Shown here: piece by piece, positions 9,801-20,374 of the stretch
How positions within the stretch are numbered: the first letter of the stretch is position 1
Layout: the number at the start of each line of letters is the position of its first letter
Assembly: GCA_021736645.1 (NCBI GenBank)
Contig: JAIPFM010000131.1
Location: forward strand, 1 to 64,000
Direction of reading: 5' to 3'
Length of the DNA: 64,000 bases
Source: Phycisphaerae bacterium
GTDB lineage: Bacteria > Planctomycetota > Phycisphaerae > Sedimentisphaerales > Anaerobacaceae
The notes under the pieces: model-generated
Told to the model about the DNA's origin: nothing
Seen by the model: the letters and a program-made list of their open reading frames with translations, nothing else
The model's database searches: none
Translations under genes and position numbers: made by a program

Positions 9801-11706
9801 GACCAGCGTCCTGGTGCAGGCGCTCGATCAGGCCAGGCAGGTCGTGATCTTCGGACGCCAGGACCTGCGTGAGATGGTCAAGAAACTGATCGAGGAAATC
9901 GACGTACCGCCAGGGCAATTCCTGACCGAACACTTCAAGCTCGACTACGCGGATCCCGATCTCATCAAGAAGCACATCGACGACCTCTATGGCCTGGAAC
10001 GGGGGTTGAGCACGCAGCGTGCCAGCAGCAGCCGATCCGGCACAGGCCTGCCCACGGATTCAGTGAAGGTCATCTCGCATCTGTCTCTCAAGGAGGTGAC
10101 TGTCATTGCCTCGCCCGACACGATCGACAAGATCAGGCAGCAAATCAAGGGGTGGGACGTGCCCATCGATGTCAACGCGGTCAAGCCCAGAATCATCGAG
10201 CTCCACAATTCCGATACCGGCCAGATGGTGATCCTGCTCACCTCACTGTTCAGCAGAGAGGCTGCGAGCAGCCAGTTCTCCGCCTACGACTACCTCTTCG
10301 GCTTCGGTCATGAGGACAAAGAGAAGATCATCGGCCCCCTCTATGGGCAGCTCACCTTTGAGGAAGTACCGGGCACTAAGAAGATCATCGTCATCAGCAA
10401 CATTCCCGAGGCCTATGACGTGGTCGAAGATCTCATCCGAAAGCTGGATCAGGAGGAAATGGCCGAGGTGCCGAAGGTCATCAAGCTCAAGTACCGGGAT
10501 GCCGAAACACTCGCCATGCATTTGAACGCCATGTTCAATGAAACCGGGACCAGCGCCGGGATCCAGCTCTCTCAACGTGGGCTGCGCGACTACTCCATGG
10601 ACGAGACCCAGGACAATGCCGGCAACCCCAACAATCGCAGCACCACCGCAAACGGAAGCAACAACAACCAAGGCAATACCACCGAATACCGGCCCTGGTG
10701 GACCACGGGCCGGGAGGCCATCGGTGAAGGGGCCATCAGCAATGTGATCGGGCGCGCGCGTTTTATCCCGGACACCTACAGTCGATCCATCCTTGCCCTG
10801 GCCCCGCCGGAGTTCATGGAGAATATCGAGCAGATGATCAACGAGCTGGACACGCCGGGCAAGCAGGTCATGATCAAGGTCATCATCGTCCAGGTCGACC
10901 ACCGCAACATGACGTCCCTGGGCACACAATTTTCATCGGACAGCACCAGGTGGTCGACCGTGGACCACGAAAACGCAATCATCGCCCGCAATGCGCTCGG
11001 CCTGCTCGAACAGCACGGAGCCCTGGTATTCGGCGCAGGCAGCGATGCAGGCAGCCGTTCCGAAATCTCCGTGGGTGCCGACATCTCCGTGCTGCTCGAT
11101 TTTCTGGTCAAGGAGCTTGACGCCCAGATCCTCAATCAGCAGACGCTGTGGACCAAGGACAACGAGGAAGCCGAGTTCTTCAAGGGCCAGCGCGTCGGCT
11201 TCCAGACACGCGTGTCCATCTCCGATACGGGCGGGCGCGCGACCTCTGATTTCGCGTACGAAAAGGTCGGTATGATCCTGCGTACCCGGCCCAGCATCAC
11301 ACCGGAAATGAACGTGGACATGATCATCAATGTGGTCCTCTCGCAACTGACCTCCGAGATCATCAACAGCCAGCGCGTTCGGACCGAGATGGATACCACC
11401 ACCAACATGATCGTGGAGGACGGCCAGACACTGATGCTCGGGGGTATGCTCTTCCAGGAGGACAGCCAGACCCGGAGAAAGGTGCCGCTCCTGGGCGATC
11501 TGCCGCTGATCGGCGGCCTGTTCCGCCACAAAGAGAACGTCCTGGCCAACCACGAGTTGTTGATCTTTGTCACGCCGCATGTGGTGGATGGGAACGAAGG
11601 CACCTCGCCTGCGGCACTCGACGAAATCGAGCAGTCCAAGGCCCGCCTGCGCACCGTTCAGGAGGGACTGGAAAAGAATCGGTCTCAGTCACCCGATGGA
11701 GGATAG
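6838..11706 (+). CDS. Giant secretin (GspD/PilQ superfamily) with four tandem N-module repeats
   Basis: An outer-membrane secretin of about 1622 residues, more than twice the usual GspD length. The ATG at 6838 is preceded by GAGGAG at good spacing and gives a signal/anchor helix at residues about 8-24; in-frame upstream ATGs lack this. After a basic, Pro-rich spacer come four copies of a module (residues 203-395, 396-577, 578-767, 768-955), each with LADIENKNQVVQ-, MAxIIxPLMxESGY- and DTVENLMRIE-type motifs followed by a Ser/Arg/Gly-rich loop. Further diverged N-type domains follow, then a C-terminal secretin beta-barrel domain (about 1340-1590) with VPLLGDLPLIGGLF near 1549. It forms the multimeric gate of type II secretion or type IV pili. 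No other secretion gene lies nearby. Confidence 0.9.
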   Translation: MLRRKIVFSTVVAAASALIIWQVGFETPGYSGVSEANVPPASETQDSSPQAPSAPVERVKRPKANVRPQKKQPKLSPARQQAELASDASDPLPLDTSVDQNEPMDPNTQLEAINLQSVEMKFIIPKIADWTGKTVIPDDGIMRLKISIYAPRMLPRAKALEKIYGALRMQGYVAEESGETVYLKPTGTAKLGLVPTVLPGQALASIENREQVVQKFFKLNHYSPGQMAQIIQPLVSENSHVSADENAGTLLVIDTVATLMRIEVIITQFDIVQGTESVTEIFEIRHRDPESIVALLHVLLAKGPAPEAAVSTKMSRSTAVASNRAKGRPAKPGKSVPAATATSVVVSRGTQTMTLLAEPRYNWIIARASEDDLKIIRQWIERLDKAVPTVMAEDSLADIENKNQIVQRFIRLKSYSASQMVNIIHPLMGESGYATADEDAGTLLLIDTVENLMRVEAIIAHFDEVEAENIIVQVFEIRHREPEEIVTLLQTLFSAEQTSKTQAKKDTRSRLPRQKPLAKTGSTTYVGGSTSGKTLTLISEPRQKWIIAKASEEDLEQIAQWIQRLDTPIPTILAGEPLTGVENKNLVVQRFVTLQNYSAGKMAEILTPMMNESGYVTGDEATGTLVIVDTVENLLRIEEVIVRFDVPESEHTNTQVFEIVHREPDEIIQLLESLVDHAAGPGSTNKGGSSRSTRYSSGQRPSSANNRNRSGGATSTIVGTSGKSVVLVPDPRQKLIVAKGSAADLEEIDQWIRRLDRAVATLLSTQSLADIENKNQVVQKCIKLETFSPNRMADIILPLMGESGYLSADEITGNLLLIDTVENLMRIETIIAQFDVPEAEDTITEILTVRNGDPYEIVQLVRMLLGDGNGRTPSGNGRNTKSPPSTSRRTTGSSNLYRGSAAVTGANSVLLGPSDTQVVLIPEPKRGWIIARASAEDMQMIREWIAKLDLQDTMKKEYETVPITYANVQEVAAHLNEALQKMPGTELETSVLVQALDQARQVVIFGRQDLREMVKKLIEEIDVPPGQFLTEHFKLDYADPDLIKKHIDDLYGLERGLSTQRASSSRSGTGLPTDSVKVISHLSLKEVTVIASPDTIDKIRQQIKGWDVPIDVNAVKPRIIELHNSDTGQMVILLTSLFSREAASSQFSAYDYLFGFGHEDKEKIIGPLYGQLTFEEVPGTKKIIVISNIPEAYDVVEDLIRKLDQEEMAEVPKVIKLKYRDAETLAMHLNAMFNETGTSAGIQLSQRGLRDYSMDETQDNAGNPNNRSTTANGSNNNQGNTTEYRPWWTTGREAIGEGAISNVIGRARFIPDTYSRSILALAPPEFMENIEQMINELDTPGKQVMIKVIIVQVDHRNMTSLGTQFSSDSTRWSTVDHENAIIARNALGLLEQHGALVFGAGSDAGSRSEISVGADISVLLDFLVKELDAQILNQQTLWTKDNEEAEFFKGQRVGFQTRVSISDTGGRATSDFAYEKVGMILRTRPSITPEMNVDMIINVVLSQLTSEIINSQRVRTEMDTTTNMIVEDGQTLMLGGMLFQEDSQTRRKVPLLGDLPLIGGLFRHKENVLANHELLIFVTPHVVDGNEGTSPAALDEIEQSKARLRTVQEGLEKNRSQSPDGG
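7444..9702 (+). repeat. Four in-frame tandem repeats inside the secretin gene (about 546-579 bp each)
   Basis: Copies start at 7444, 8023, 8569 and 9139. Each encodes the same order of motifs: IENKNQ, YSxxQM, ESGYxxADE, GTLLLIDTVENLMR, FEIRHREPEEIV, a variable hydrophilic loop, and EPRxxWIIAxASEEDLxxIxQWIxRLD. The DNA is clearly diverged, so duplication is not very recent, but length and register are well kept. The variable loops are the least conserved part. Confidence 0.85.
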
Positions 11707-11823
11707 AAGGGGGAGGATAGGCGCCAGGAATCAACCAACCTTCTGTTTGCCGGACTATTTGTCTTTTGAACCATCCCATGCGAGTGAGAGAGTTGTGCGA
11801 AGCGATGGTTATGTTGGAGCGTC

Positions 11824-14337
<2,514 letters not shown>

Positions 14338-14346
14338 TTATTAACT

Positions 14347-14464
14347 GGACTTTTGCAAAGTCCAAGTGTTCAGTTTTCGGTAGGCAGTTTTCAGTGTAAA
14401 AAACGCGTTCTTCTGAAAACTGAACACTGAAAACTATATACTACAGGGCTTTTTGCAAAAGTCC
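14347..14464. repeat. Nested inverted-repeat element (MITE-like)
   Basis: Outer arms GGACTTTTGCAAA (14347-14359) and its exact complement (14452-14464) enclose inner arms AGTGTTCAGTTTTC (14365-14378) and GAAAACTGAACACT (14415-14428), with further overlapping palindromic words. It carries no gene. It sits in the divergent gap between the esterase and the sigma factor genes, just upstream of the esterase Shine-Dalgarno site. Confidence 0.7.
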
Positions 14465-14481
14465 TGTTATTAATCTATAAT
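14453..14481 (+). promoter_or_regulatory. Candidate sigma-70-type promoter for the ECF sigma gene
   Basis: TTGCAA at 14453-14458 and TATAAT at 14476-14481 are 17 bases apart and point toward the sigma factor gene. The -35 half lies inside the right arm of the inverted-repeat element, so the element may supply part of the promoter. The -35 matches the consensus at four of six positions, and Planctomycetota promoters are poorly defined, so this is tentative. Confidence 0.35.
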
Positions 14482-14612
14482 ACACCGCGCAGATGTGTCA
14501 AATGTGAGACAAAAAAACGGAAATCAGCAAGATTTTTCCATTTTTCATCTCTCAACTTCAGGTTTCTTGCGGTGAAATATTAAGAAAGTCTCTAAGATAG
14601 CATGGATCAGAC

Positions 14613-15146
14613 ATGGACCAGGATAAACACACTTTGGAGTTTCTGAAGCTCTTCGTACGCCATCAGCAGGAGATATACGCCTATATTCTCACACTGGTGC
14701 CCCACGTGCACGACGCGGACGATCTATTTCAGGAGGGGATCACCGTGATGTGGCGAAAGTTCGAGCAGTTCCAGTCCGGCACCAATTTTGCCGCGTGGGG
14801 CGTCCAAGTCATGCGGTATCAGATCCTCGATTACCGTCGCAACCAGGCGCGCAGCAAGCGAGTCCTGATGGAGGATTCCCTGTTTGAGATGTTGATGGAC
14901 CACCTGTCTACGACTCAAGACGACATGGCCGTGCGCATAGAGGCCCTGCGCAAGTGCCAGACGCAACTGGGCAGTCGGTCCAAACGGATTATCAAGATGC
15001 GCTACGAGCTGAACACGCCCGTGGAAAAGATTGCCTCTTGCCTGAAGATATCGCGACGTCACGTGTATCACATGCTCGGTCAGATCAACGGCGTGCTGCT
15101 TCGATGTATGCGCAGGACATTGGCGGAAGGGGGGCATCCGGTATGA
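14613..15146 (+). CDS. ECF-type RNA polymerase sigma factor (Rhodopirellula/Verrucomicrobium-type)
   Basis: A 177-residue sigma-70 family protein. Region 2 spans about 5-80, with DADDLFQEGITVMWRKFEQF (the usual DAEDLVQ-type helix) and FAAWGVQVMRYQILDYRR. Region 4 spans about 110-170, with the helix-turn-helix PVEKIASCLKISRRHVYHML. It recruits RNA polymerase to a small regulon. Its stop codon overlaps the start of the FecR-like gene (ATGA at 15143-15146), so the two are translationally coupled, as is usual for a sigma/anti-sigma pair. Twelve co-directional xylan-degradation genes begin 1.8 kb downstream and are its most likely targets. The ribosome binding site is weak. Confidence 0.9.
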   Translation: MDQDKHTLEFLKLFVRHQQEIYAYILTLVPHVHDADDLFQEGITVMWRKFEQFQSGTNFAAWGVQVMRYQILDYRRNQARSKRVLMEDSLFEMLMDHLSTTQDDMAVRIEALRKCQTQLGSRSKRIIKMRYELNTPVEKIASCLKISRRHVYHMLGQINGVLLRCMRRTLAEGGHPV

Positions 15147-16723
15147 GTAAACCGCCTTTTCCGGACCTGGATGAACTCCTGCAGCGTTTTTTGGACGATC
15201 AGATTCTGCCTGATGAGAGGATGCGTCTTGAGATGGCGATGCGTGACGACCTCTGCGTGCGTCAATACTATATGGACAGCATGTTGGCGAGTGCGGTGCT
15301 CCGACGTTCCAGTCAAGCCACAGGGGAACTGTCTGAATCGGATTTGATCCTTGCACTGGCGCGTGACGAAAGCCAGGGCGATTCCAAGCGTAAGGTACCA
15401 CGTCGCTGGATTGCGGCGATCCTGATCGTTGGCGTGTCGATACTGACGTCTCTGAGCGTATTTTGGCCTCGGGAGCCGGGCCCGGCGATTGGCACACTGA
15501 TCAGTACTTATAAGGCGCAATGGCGCAGACTCCATGTGCTTCCCGGCGACTCCCTGTACGCAGGTCGCTATGACCTGCGCGAGGGGGCAGCCAGGATGGA
15601 ACTGGACCAGGGCGTCAGCCTGTTTCTCGAGGCACCTTGCCAGGTTCAACTCGCACAGGGTGGCGAGGTGACCCTGAAAAGCGGCCGCCTTGCTGCTGTG
15701 GTCTCTTCCCAGGGAAAGGGCTTCCGGGTGCGAACCCCCACCGCCCTGATCACGGACATGGGCACGGAATTCGGCGTACTCTTACATCGCGATGGAAGCA
15801 CTGAAACCCATGTGCTTAAAGGTCGTGTCAATGTCGCACTCGATCCGAATAAAGCAGGGCAGTCGAAATCCCTGGATGTGCATGAGGGTCAGGCCGCAAA
15901 AGTGGATGCCTACGGACGGACCATTCAAGACGGGCTGACAGCGCGGAGAGATCTTTTCCTGCTCATGGTCCCGTCACCCGGTCAGCCCTCGGGTGCGCCG
16001 GACCGTGTGAATCTGGCAGATATCGTGGGTGGAGGTAATGGCCATGGCACAGGCGACTTGGATCGGGGCATTGACTTGGGCACCGGCCGAATGTTCAGGC
16101 AGCCGGCGACGGAAATTCAGCGGATTCGACGCAATGAATTCCAGGGCTCCGCAGAGTTCCGCGGCATTGACGGTGTATTTGTGCCCAATAGAGCACTGGG
16201 CCAGGTGGTCGTCAGCTCTACCGGCCTGCTCTTTGCACAGTGCCCGGAAACGCGCGGAAGCTACTATGGGGGCCCTGCCAACAGCGGTGAGTTTTATGAC
16301 CTTCTCACCAAACAGGCCTACAGGGTTCGACTCAACGGCGTCAGTTATGGCACATCCAGACATCCGGCCCTGAGTCTGCATGCCAATGCAGGTATCACCT
16401 TTGACCTGGACGAGATTCGTCAGGACCATCCGAATATAAAGTTGGATCGCTTTACTGCAGTGTGTGGAATTCCCAAAGACCTGCCTCACCCTCGATTCAG
16501 TCCTGCTGATGTCTGGGTGCTCCTGGACGGCGTCTTGAGCCTTCACCTGCGTTATCCCAGGGCAGGGAGTATTGCCGAGACAGTGGATGTGGCTATTCCA
16601 GCCCAGGCACGTTTTCTCACACTGGCCGCCACCTGCCCGGGGCGTGCGGACTATGCCTGGATCATCTTGGGTGATCCTTTCCTGGAATCGGCTGCACCCG
16701 TTCAGCAAGAGACAAGGCCCTGA
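15143..16723 (+). CDS. FecR-family membrane anti-sigma/sensor protein with NPCBM-like C-terminal domain
   Basis: The start overlaps the sigma gene stop as ATGA, giving 526 residues. The cytoplasmic head (1-85) has the DLDELLQRFLDDQILPDE pattern seen in planctomycete anti-sigma heads. One transmembrane helix lies at about 90-108. Beyond it are a FecR domain (about 140-250; VRTPTALITDMGTEFGVLL and HVLKGRVNV) and a C-terminal NPCBM-like beta-sandwich (about 380-520; ADVWVLLDG, then ADYAWIILGDPFLE). The likely role is to hold the sigma factor and release it on sensing a glycan or envelope signal; the NPCBM-like end could be the glycan sensor (inference). A 15-base perfect hairpin follows at 16751. 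Confidence 0.88.
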   Translation: MSKPPFPDLDELLQRFLDDQILPDERMRLEMAMRDDLCVRQYYMDSMLASAVLRRSSQATGELSESDLILALARDESQGDSKRKVPRRWIAAILIVGVSILTSLSVFWPREPGPAIGTLISTYKAQWRRLHVLPGDSLYAGRYDLREGAARMELDQGVSLFLEAPCQVQLAQGGEVTLKSGRLAAVVSSQGKGFRVRTPTALITDMGTEFGVLLHRDGSTETHVLKGRVNVALDPNKAGQSKSLDVHEGQAAKVDAYGRTIQDGLTARRDLFLLMVPSPGQPSGAPDRVNLADIVGGGNGHGTGDLDRGIDLGTGRMFRQPATEIQRIRRNEFQGSAEFRGIDGVFVPNRALGQVVVSSTGLLFAQCPETRGSYYGGPANSGEFYDLLTKQAYRVRLNGVSYGTSRHPALSLHANAGITFDLDEIRQDHPNIKLDRFTAVCGIPKDLPHPRFSPADVWVLLDGVLSLHLRYPRAGSIAETVDVAIPAQARFLTLAATCPGRADYAWIILGDPFLESAAPVQQETRP

Positions 16724-16750
16724 CAGGGCCGTGCCAGAGATAAACACAGC

Positions 16751-16765
16751 CCGGCCTCTGGCCGG
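16751..16765 (+). terminator. GC-rich hairpin after the sigma/FecR operon
   Basis: CCGGCC, a three-base loop and GGCCGG form a perfect stem 28 bases after the FecR stop codon. No T-run follows, so it could be a pause or weak terminator or simply a palindrome. Confidence 0.35.
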
Positions 16766-16780
16766 GGCCAATAACTATGG

Positions 16781-16865
16781 AACTACGAAACACGCGAAAA
16801 TACGCGAAAACAGCAAAGCTCAAGCGAGAGCCTTTTAGCGTGATTTTGCGTATTGCGTAGTTGTT
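16781..16865. repeat. Imperfect inverted repeat with 'GCGTATTTCGCGTGTTTCGTAGTT'-type arms
   Basis: The left arm (16781-16810: aactacgaaacacgcgaaaa and on) is an imperfect complement of the right arm (16833-16865, ending tattgcgtagttgtt). It contains no gene and sits between the sigma/FecR operon and the first glycosidase gene. Its compact palindromic form suggests a non-autonomous repeat element. Confidence 0.55.
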
Positions 16866-16951
16866 AGAGATATTTGCAGTCCAGACATTATCTGGAAGAT
16901 AATTTCAGTTGTTTGAAGTTAGCAGTACAGAATGAATAGGAAGGACCGATT

Positions 16952-18517
16952 ATGAAGACAGTCGATTGTGCCCACGCACCCGTGCACGACAGGTGTGTCA
17001 CCTTACTCAGTGTTTTCGCCGTTTTGATTTGGTTGGCACGGCCTGTTTTTGCGCTCGACGGTCAGGTTCAGATTCACGATCCGTCCACGATTGCTCAATG
17101 CGATGGCAAATTCTACACCTACGGCACTGGCGGTACGTGTCTGGTCTCAGAGGATGGCTGGACCTGGCAACGCGGCGTGACGCCTTCGCGTCGCGGCATG
17201 GCGCCGGACATGATCCAGCTTGGCGACCGCTACTACCAGTATATTTCGTCCAATCCCGGGGGACAGCCCCATTCCCAGATCATTCTGATTCACAGCAAGA
17301 GTCTCGACCCAAACTCGCCGGACTACGAATGGGTGGACGGCGGCTTGATTAATTCAACGGATGGCGAGGAGTTCTGCAACGGGATCGATCCAGGGCTCTT
17401 TCTCGATCCCACAGACGGGAAGTTGTGGATGACGTTTGGTTCCTATTTCGGCACGATCCGAGTGGTTGAACTGAATCCCAAGACCGGCCAACGTGTGGAT
17501 GACACGTTTACGGACATTGCAGTCAATTGTGAGGCCTCGACCATGGTGTATCACGAGGGCTGGTATTACCTATTGGCCACACACGGGTCCTGCTGTCGCG
17601 GCACGGATTCCGGCTACCATATTCGCGTGGGGCGCTCGAAAAAAGTCACGGGTCCCTTTGTCGACCATGAGGGTACGGCCATGATGCAGGGCGGTGGCAA
17701 GCTGGTCATCGGTTCCGGTGGTCGCGTGGTCGGTGCAGGCCATTTTGGCCTGATCCACGAGGGAGACGGTGTACAGAAGTTCTCCCTGCACTGGGAAGCA
17801 GACATGGACAGAGGCGGTGCCAGTGTACTCGACATTCGTGCGCTGCTGTGGAGAGACGGCTGGCCTGTGGCCGGCGAAAATTTCAGGCAGGGGACATATG
17901 AAATCGAGTCCGTGCGTACCGGCACAGCGATTGAACTGGCCGTGGAAGGTGTGCCGGTCGGCGGACGACGCGTTCGAGGAGGCTTCGGTGCAGCGCGCGG
18001 TGCGCGAGGCAGTACTCAGGGTCGAGATGGTGCTCGCAGTGCAACCCCTGCACGGGGTGGGGCGCGGGCCGGAGGACGTGGTATATTCGGCGGCACCGGC
18101 GGCGTGATTCCGGATCAGGATGTGGCGGAAGTTTCAGTGAACTGGCCTGAAGGCAGCGTGGACGTGCGCATGGGCAACTACATGTGCCAGGCACAACAGA
18201 AATGGACCGTGACACCTGTGGCCGATGCAGGAGGGACTCTTGGTTCGCCGTATTTCAAGGTCACCATTGCCGGTACGGACCGACCACTGGCAGTCACCGA
18301 GGGCGCGGAACTGGTCACTCTCCCGACATTCACCGGCGGGATCGAACAGCTCTGGCGTCTCGATCAACTTACGGATGGGACTTGGCGCATCATGCCCAAG
18401 ATTGCATCGGTCATCAAAGAGCCATTGGCCCTTTCTGCTGTGGGCAGTAGTTTCGCAACCCTGGCTCCATTCGATCCTGCCAGTGACAAACAACGCTGGC
18501 GCTTCAAGAGGCCCTGA
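16952..18517 (+). CDS. Secreted GH43 arabinanase/arabinofuranosidase-type enzyme with ricin-like tail
   Basis: A 521-residue exported protein; hydrophobic residues 17-33 end at VFA. AGGAAGGA lies just upstream of the ATG. The five-bladed GH43 propeller shows the catalytic trio D43 (HDPSTI), D146 (GIDPGLF) and E194 (NCEASTM), and a GHFGLIHEGDG loop as in arabinan endo-1,5-alpha-arabinanases. Residues 337-384 are a low-complexity Arg/Gly stretch. The C-terminal part (about 390-521) has QKW, QLWRL and QRWRF motifs of a ricin-type beta-trefoil, probably carbohydrate binding. It is the first gene of the co-directional xylan locus. Substrate could be arabinan or arabinosyl side chains of xylan. Confidence 0.88.
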   Translation: MKTVDCAHAPVHDRCVTLLSVFAVLIWLARPVFALDGQVQIHDPSTIAQCDGKFYTYGTGGTCLVSEDGWTWQRGVTPSRRGMAPDMIQLGDRYYQYISSNPGGQPHSQIILIHSKSLDPNSPDYEWVDGGLINSTDGEEFCNGIDPGLFLDPTDGKLWMTFGSYFGTIRVVELNPKTGQRVDDTFTDIAVNCEASTMVYHEGWYYLLATHGSCCRGTDSGYHIRVGRSKKVTGPFVDHEGTAMMQGGGKLVIGSGGRVVGAGHFGLIHEGDGVQKFSLHWEADMDRGGASVLDIRALLWRDGWPVAGENFRQGTYEIESVRTGTAIELAVEGVPVGGRRVRGGFGAARGARGSTQGRDGARSATPARGGARAGGRGIFGGTGGVIPDQDVAEVSVNWPEGSVDVRMGNYMCQAQQKWTVTPVADAGGTLGSPYFKVTIAGTDRPLAVTEGAELVTLPTFTGGIEQLWRLDQLTDGTWRIMPKIASVIKEPLALSAVGSSFATLAPFDPASDKQRWRFKRP

Positions 18518-18580
18518 TGATCAAACGGCGATCGGTCATTCATGATCATAAGTCAATACATATTGAAAAGGGATACCCCT

Positions 18581-19282
18581 ATGAATAAAGATAGTAATAG
18601 AAACGTATGGGCATTCGTCCTTCTATCATCTCCTGTATTCTTAATGATTGTCAGCGTCCCAAGCACTGCGCAATGCGACCCCATGCCCAAATTGGGGGTT
18701 CAAAACTCCGCACGCACGGTTCCGAACGCAGACGGTTTCATACAACGCTGGCTCATTCTCGAACCGATCAGGGCCGTGGGAGACACTCAAAACGCTGTCC
18801 AGACCACAGTCAAGGCCGAGCATTTTCCCAATGAACTCACCATGATCCCCAAACACGGCCAGAAGGTGACAACGGCCGACGGCTCGGAACTCACATGGCA
18901 TGCCGTGGATACGAACGAATACAATGTGAATCTGTATTACTTCGCACAGGCTGTAGGCACGAATTGCAACAATGCCCTGTTCTGGGCGGTGGTGGGTGTT
19001 GACTGCCCGGAAGACATGGCCAATGTTCGGTTGGCCATAGGGTCCAACTCTGCCTCGGTCTGGTGGGTCAACGGTCAGGAAGTCATCGGCATCTATGGCA
19101 ACCGGTGTACTGTGATTGACGACGGCGTTTCAAAACGGCTCACACTCAAGAAAGGACGAAATATCATACGCGGTGCCATCATCAACGCCAGCGGCGCTGC
19201 GGATTTTTGTGCCCGGTTCCTTGATGCCAAAGACAAACCGCTGAAGACATTCAACGTGAGTGTGGGTGATGTTGGAAAGTGA
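18581..19282 (+). CDS. Small secreted protein with carbohydrate-binding-like domain, function unknown
   Basis: About 233 residues from the ATG at 18581 (GAAAAGGG upstream), with a signal peptide ending near STAQC. The sequence is one compact beta-rich domain: WLILEPIRAVGD near the start, then WHAVDTNEYNVNLYYFAQ, SASVWWVNGQEV, DDGVSKRLTLKKGRNIIRGA and AADFCARFLD. I have the impression of similar modules attached to acetylxylan esterases and xylosidases in other gut or soil degraders, where the WWVNGQEV-like jelly-roll resembles accessory ligand-binding domains; this is memory, not a search result. There is no catalytic motif. Standing alone between GH43 and GH62 genes, it is probably an accessory factor for xylan binding. 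Confidence 0.65.
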   Translation: MNKDSNRNVWAFVLLSSPVFLMIVSVPSTAQCDPMPKLGVQNSARTVPNADGFIQRWLILEPIRAVGDTQNAVQTTVKAEHFPNELTMIPKHGQKVTTADGSELTWHAVDTNEYNVNLYYFAQAVGTNCNNALFWAVVGVDCPEDMANVRLAIGSNSASVWWVNGQEVIGIYGNRCTVIDDGVSKRLTLKKGRNIIRGAIINASGAADFCARFLDAKDKPLKTFNVSVGDVGK

Positions 19283-19321
19283 AACCACCAATAACTGAAC
19301 CTAATGGAAAGGAATTTTGAC

Positions 19322-20374
19322 ATGAATAAAGTTAATCTCGTATGGCTCACAGGCATGGTACTCATAGGTGTTAATGCCCTTGTTGTGTTCGCGGCTGAAC
19401 CACAATCTCAACCTGATGCAGCGTCCTTATTTCCCAAGCCTTTGACCTGGACGTCTTCCGGGATTCTGGTCAGTCCAATCTCAGACGACACGCACACCAT
19501 CGTGTCCGTCAAGGACCCAACCGTGGTCTTCTGGAACGGTCTGTGGCACATCTATGCGACTGCCTACTCGACGTCCGCCAGGACCTGGTCCATGGTGTAC
19601 CTGAACTTCAAGGACTGGTCTGAGGCCCCAAAGGCCAAGTTGACCTATATTGATGTCAATCCGGATTTAAAAGGGTATCATTGTGCGCCGCATCTGTTCT
19701 ATTTCACACCGCACAAGAAGTGGTACTTCATCTTCCAGTCGCAGCAGCCCCAGTACTGCACGTCCGACGACATTACCAAGCCGGAGACCTGGACCGCACC
19801 CAAGAATTTCTTTGAAGGACGTCGTACCCCGGGTATGCCGAGGCTACCGATCGATTACCATATCATCTGTGACGAAACACACGCGTATCTGTTCTTCACC
19901 GGTGATGACGGCCGTTTCTATCGCAGTCGGACCACCATCGAAGACTTCCCCAATGGCATGAGCGATCCAGAGATTGCCATTGAAGACAATCGAAACAATC
20001 TGTTCGAAGGCAGCATGACCTACAAGATCAAGGGCACCAACACCTATATGACGATGATTGAGGCCCTGAGCCCGGCACGGTATTACCGCGTCTGGATCTC
20101 CAATGATCTCAACGGCGAGTGGACACCTGTGCCAGGTGCAGACTCCTGGGAGTCGCCTTTCGCAGGGATCAACAATGTCACCTTTGAAGATGGCGCGGAG
20201 CCCTGGACCAGAGATATCAGCCATGGGGAATTGCTGCGTGTTAATTATGATGAAACACCGACCATTGACCTCAAGAGCCTGCGTTTTCTTTACCAGGGTC
20301 GTGATCCGAAAAGCGGCGGAAACTACAGCCTGCTGCCGTATCGACTCGGTTTGTTGACGTTGAATCACGATTAA
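19322..20374 (+). CDS. Secreted GH62 alpha-L-arabinofuranosidase
   Basis: About 350 residues from the ATG at 19322 (GGAAAGGA upstream), with a signal peptide ending at VFAAE. It is a single-domain five-bladed propeller of GH62: VKDPTVVFWNGLWHIYAT (base D65), YHCAPHLFYF, IDYHIICDETHAYLFF (D178), FPNGMSDPEIAIEDNRNNLFEGS (acid E229), WTRDISHGELLR, and the ending FLYQGRDPKSGGNYSLLPYR. The enzyme releases arabinose from singly substituted xylose units of arabinoxylan. Length is normal for a catalytic domain without a CBM. GH62 is best known from fungi and actinomycetes, so its presence here is of some interest. Confidence 0.92.
   Translation: MNKVNLVWLTGMVLIGVNALVVFAAEPQSQPDAASLFPKPLTWTSSGILVSPISDDTHTIVSVKDPTVVFWNGLWHIYATAYSTSARTWSMVYLNFKDWSEAPKAKLTYIDVNPDLKGYHCAPHLFYFTPHKKWYFIFQSQQPQYCTSDDITKPETWTAPKNFFEGRRTPGMPRLPIDYHIICDETHAYLFFTGDDGRFYRSRTTIEDFPNGMSDPEIAIEDNRNNLFEGSMTYKIKGTNTYMTMIEALSPARYYRVWISNDLNGEWTPVPGADSWESPFAGINNVTFEDGAEPWTRDISHGELLRVNYDETPTIDLKSLRFLYQGRDPKSGGNYSLLPYRLGLLTLNHD

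Noticed and set aside
6838-11706. Complete type II secretion operon
   Set aside because: Only the secretin is present; no ATPase, pseudopilin or inner-membrane platform gene is found on either side.
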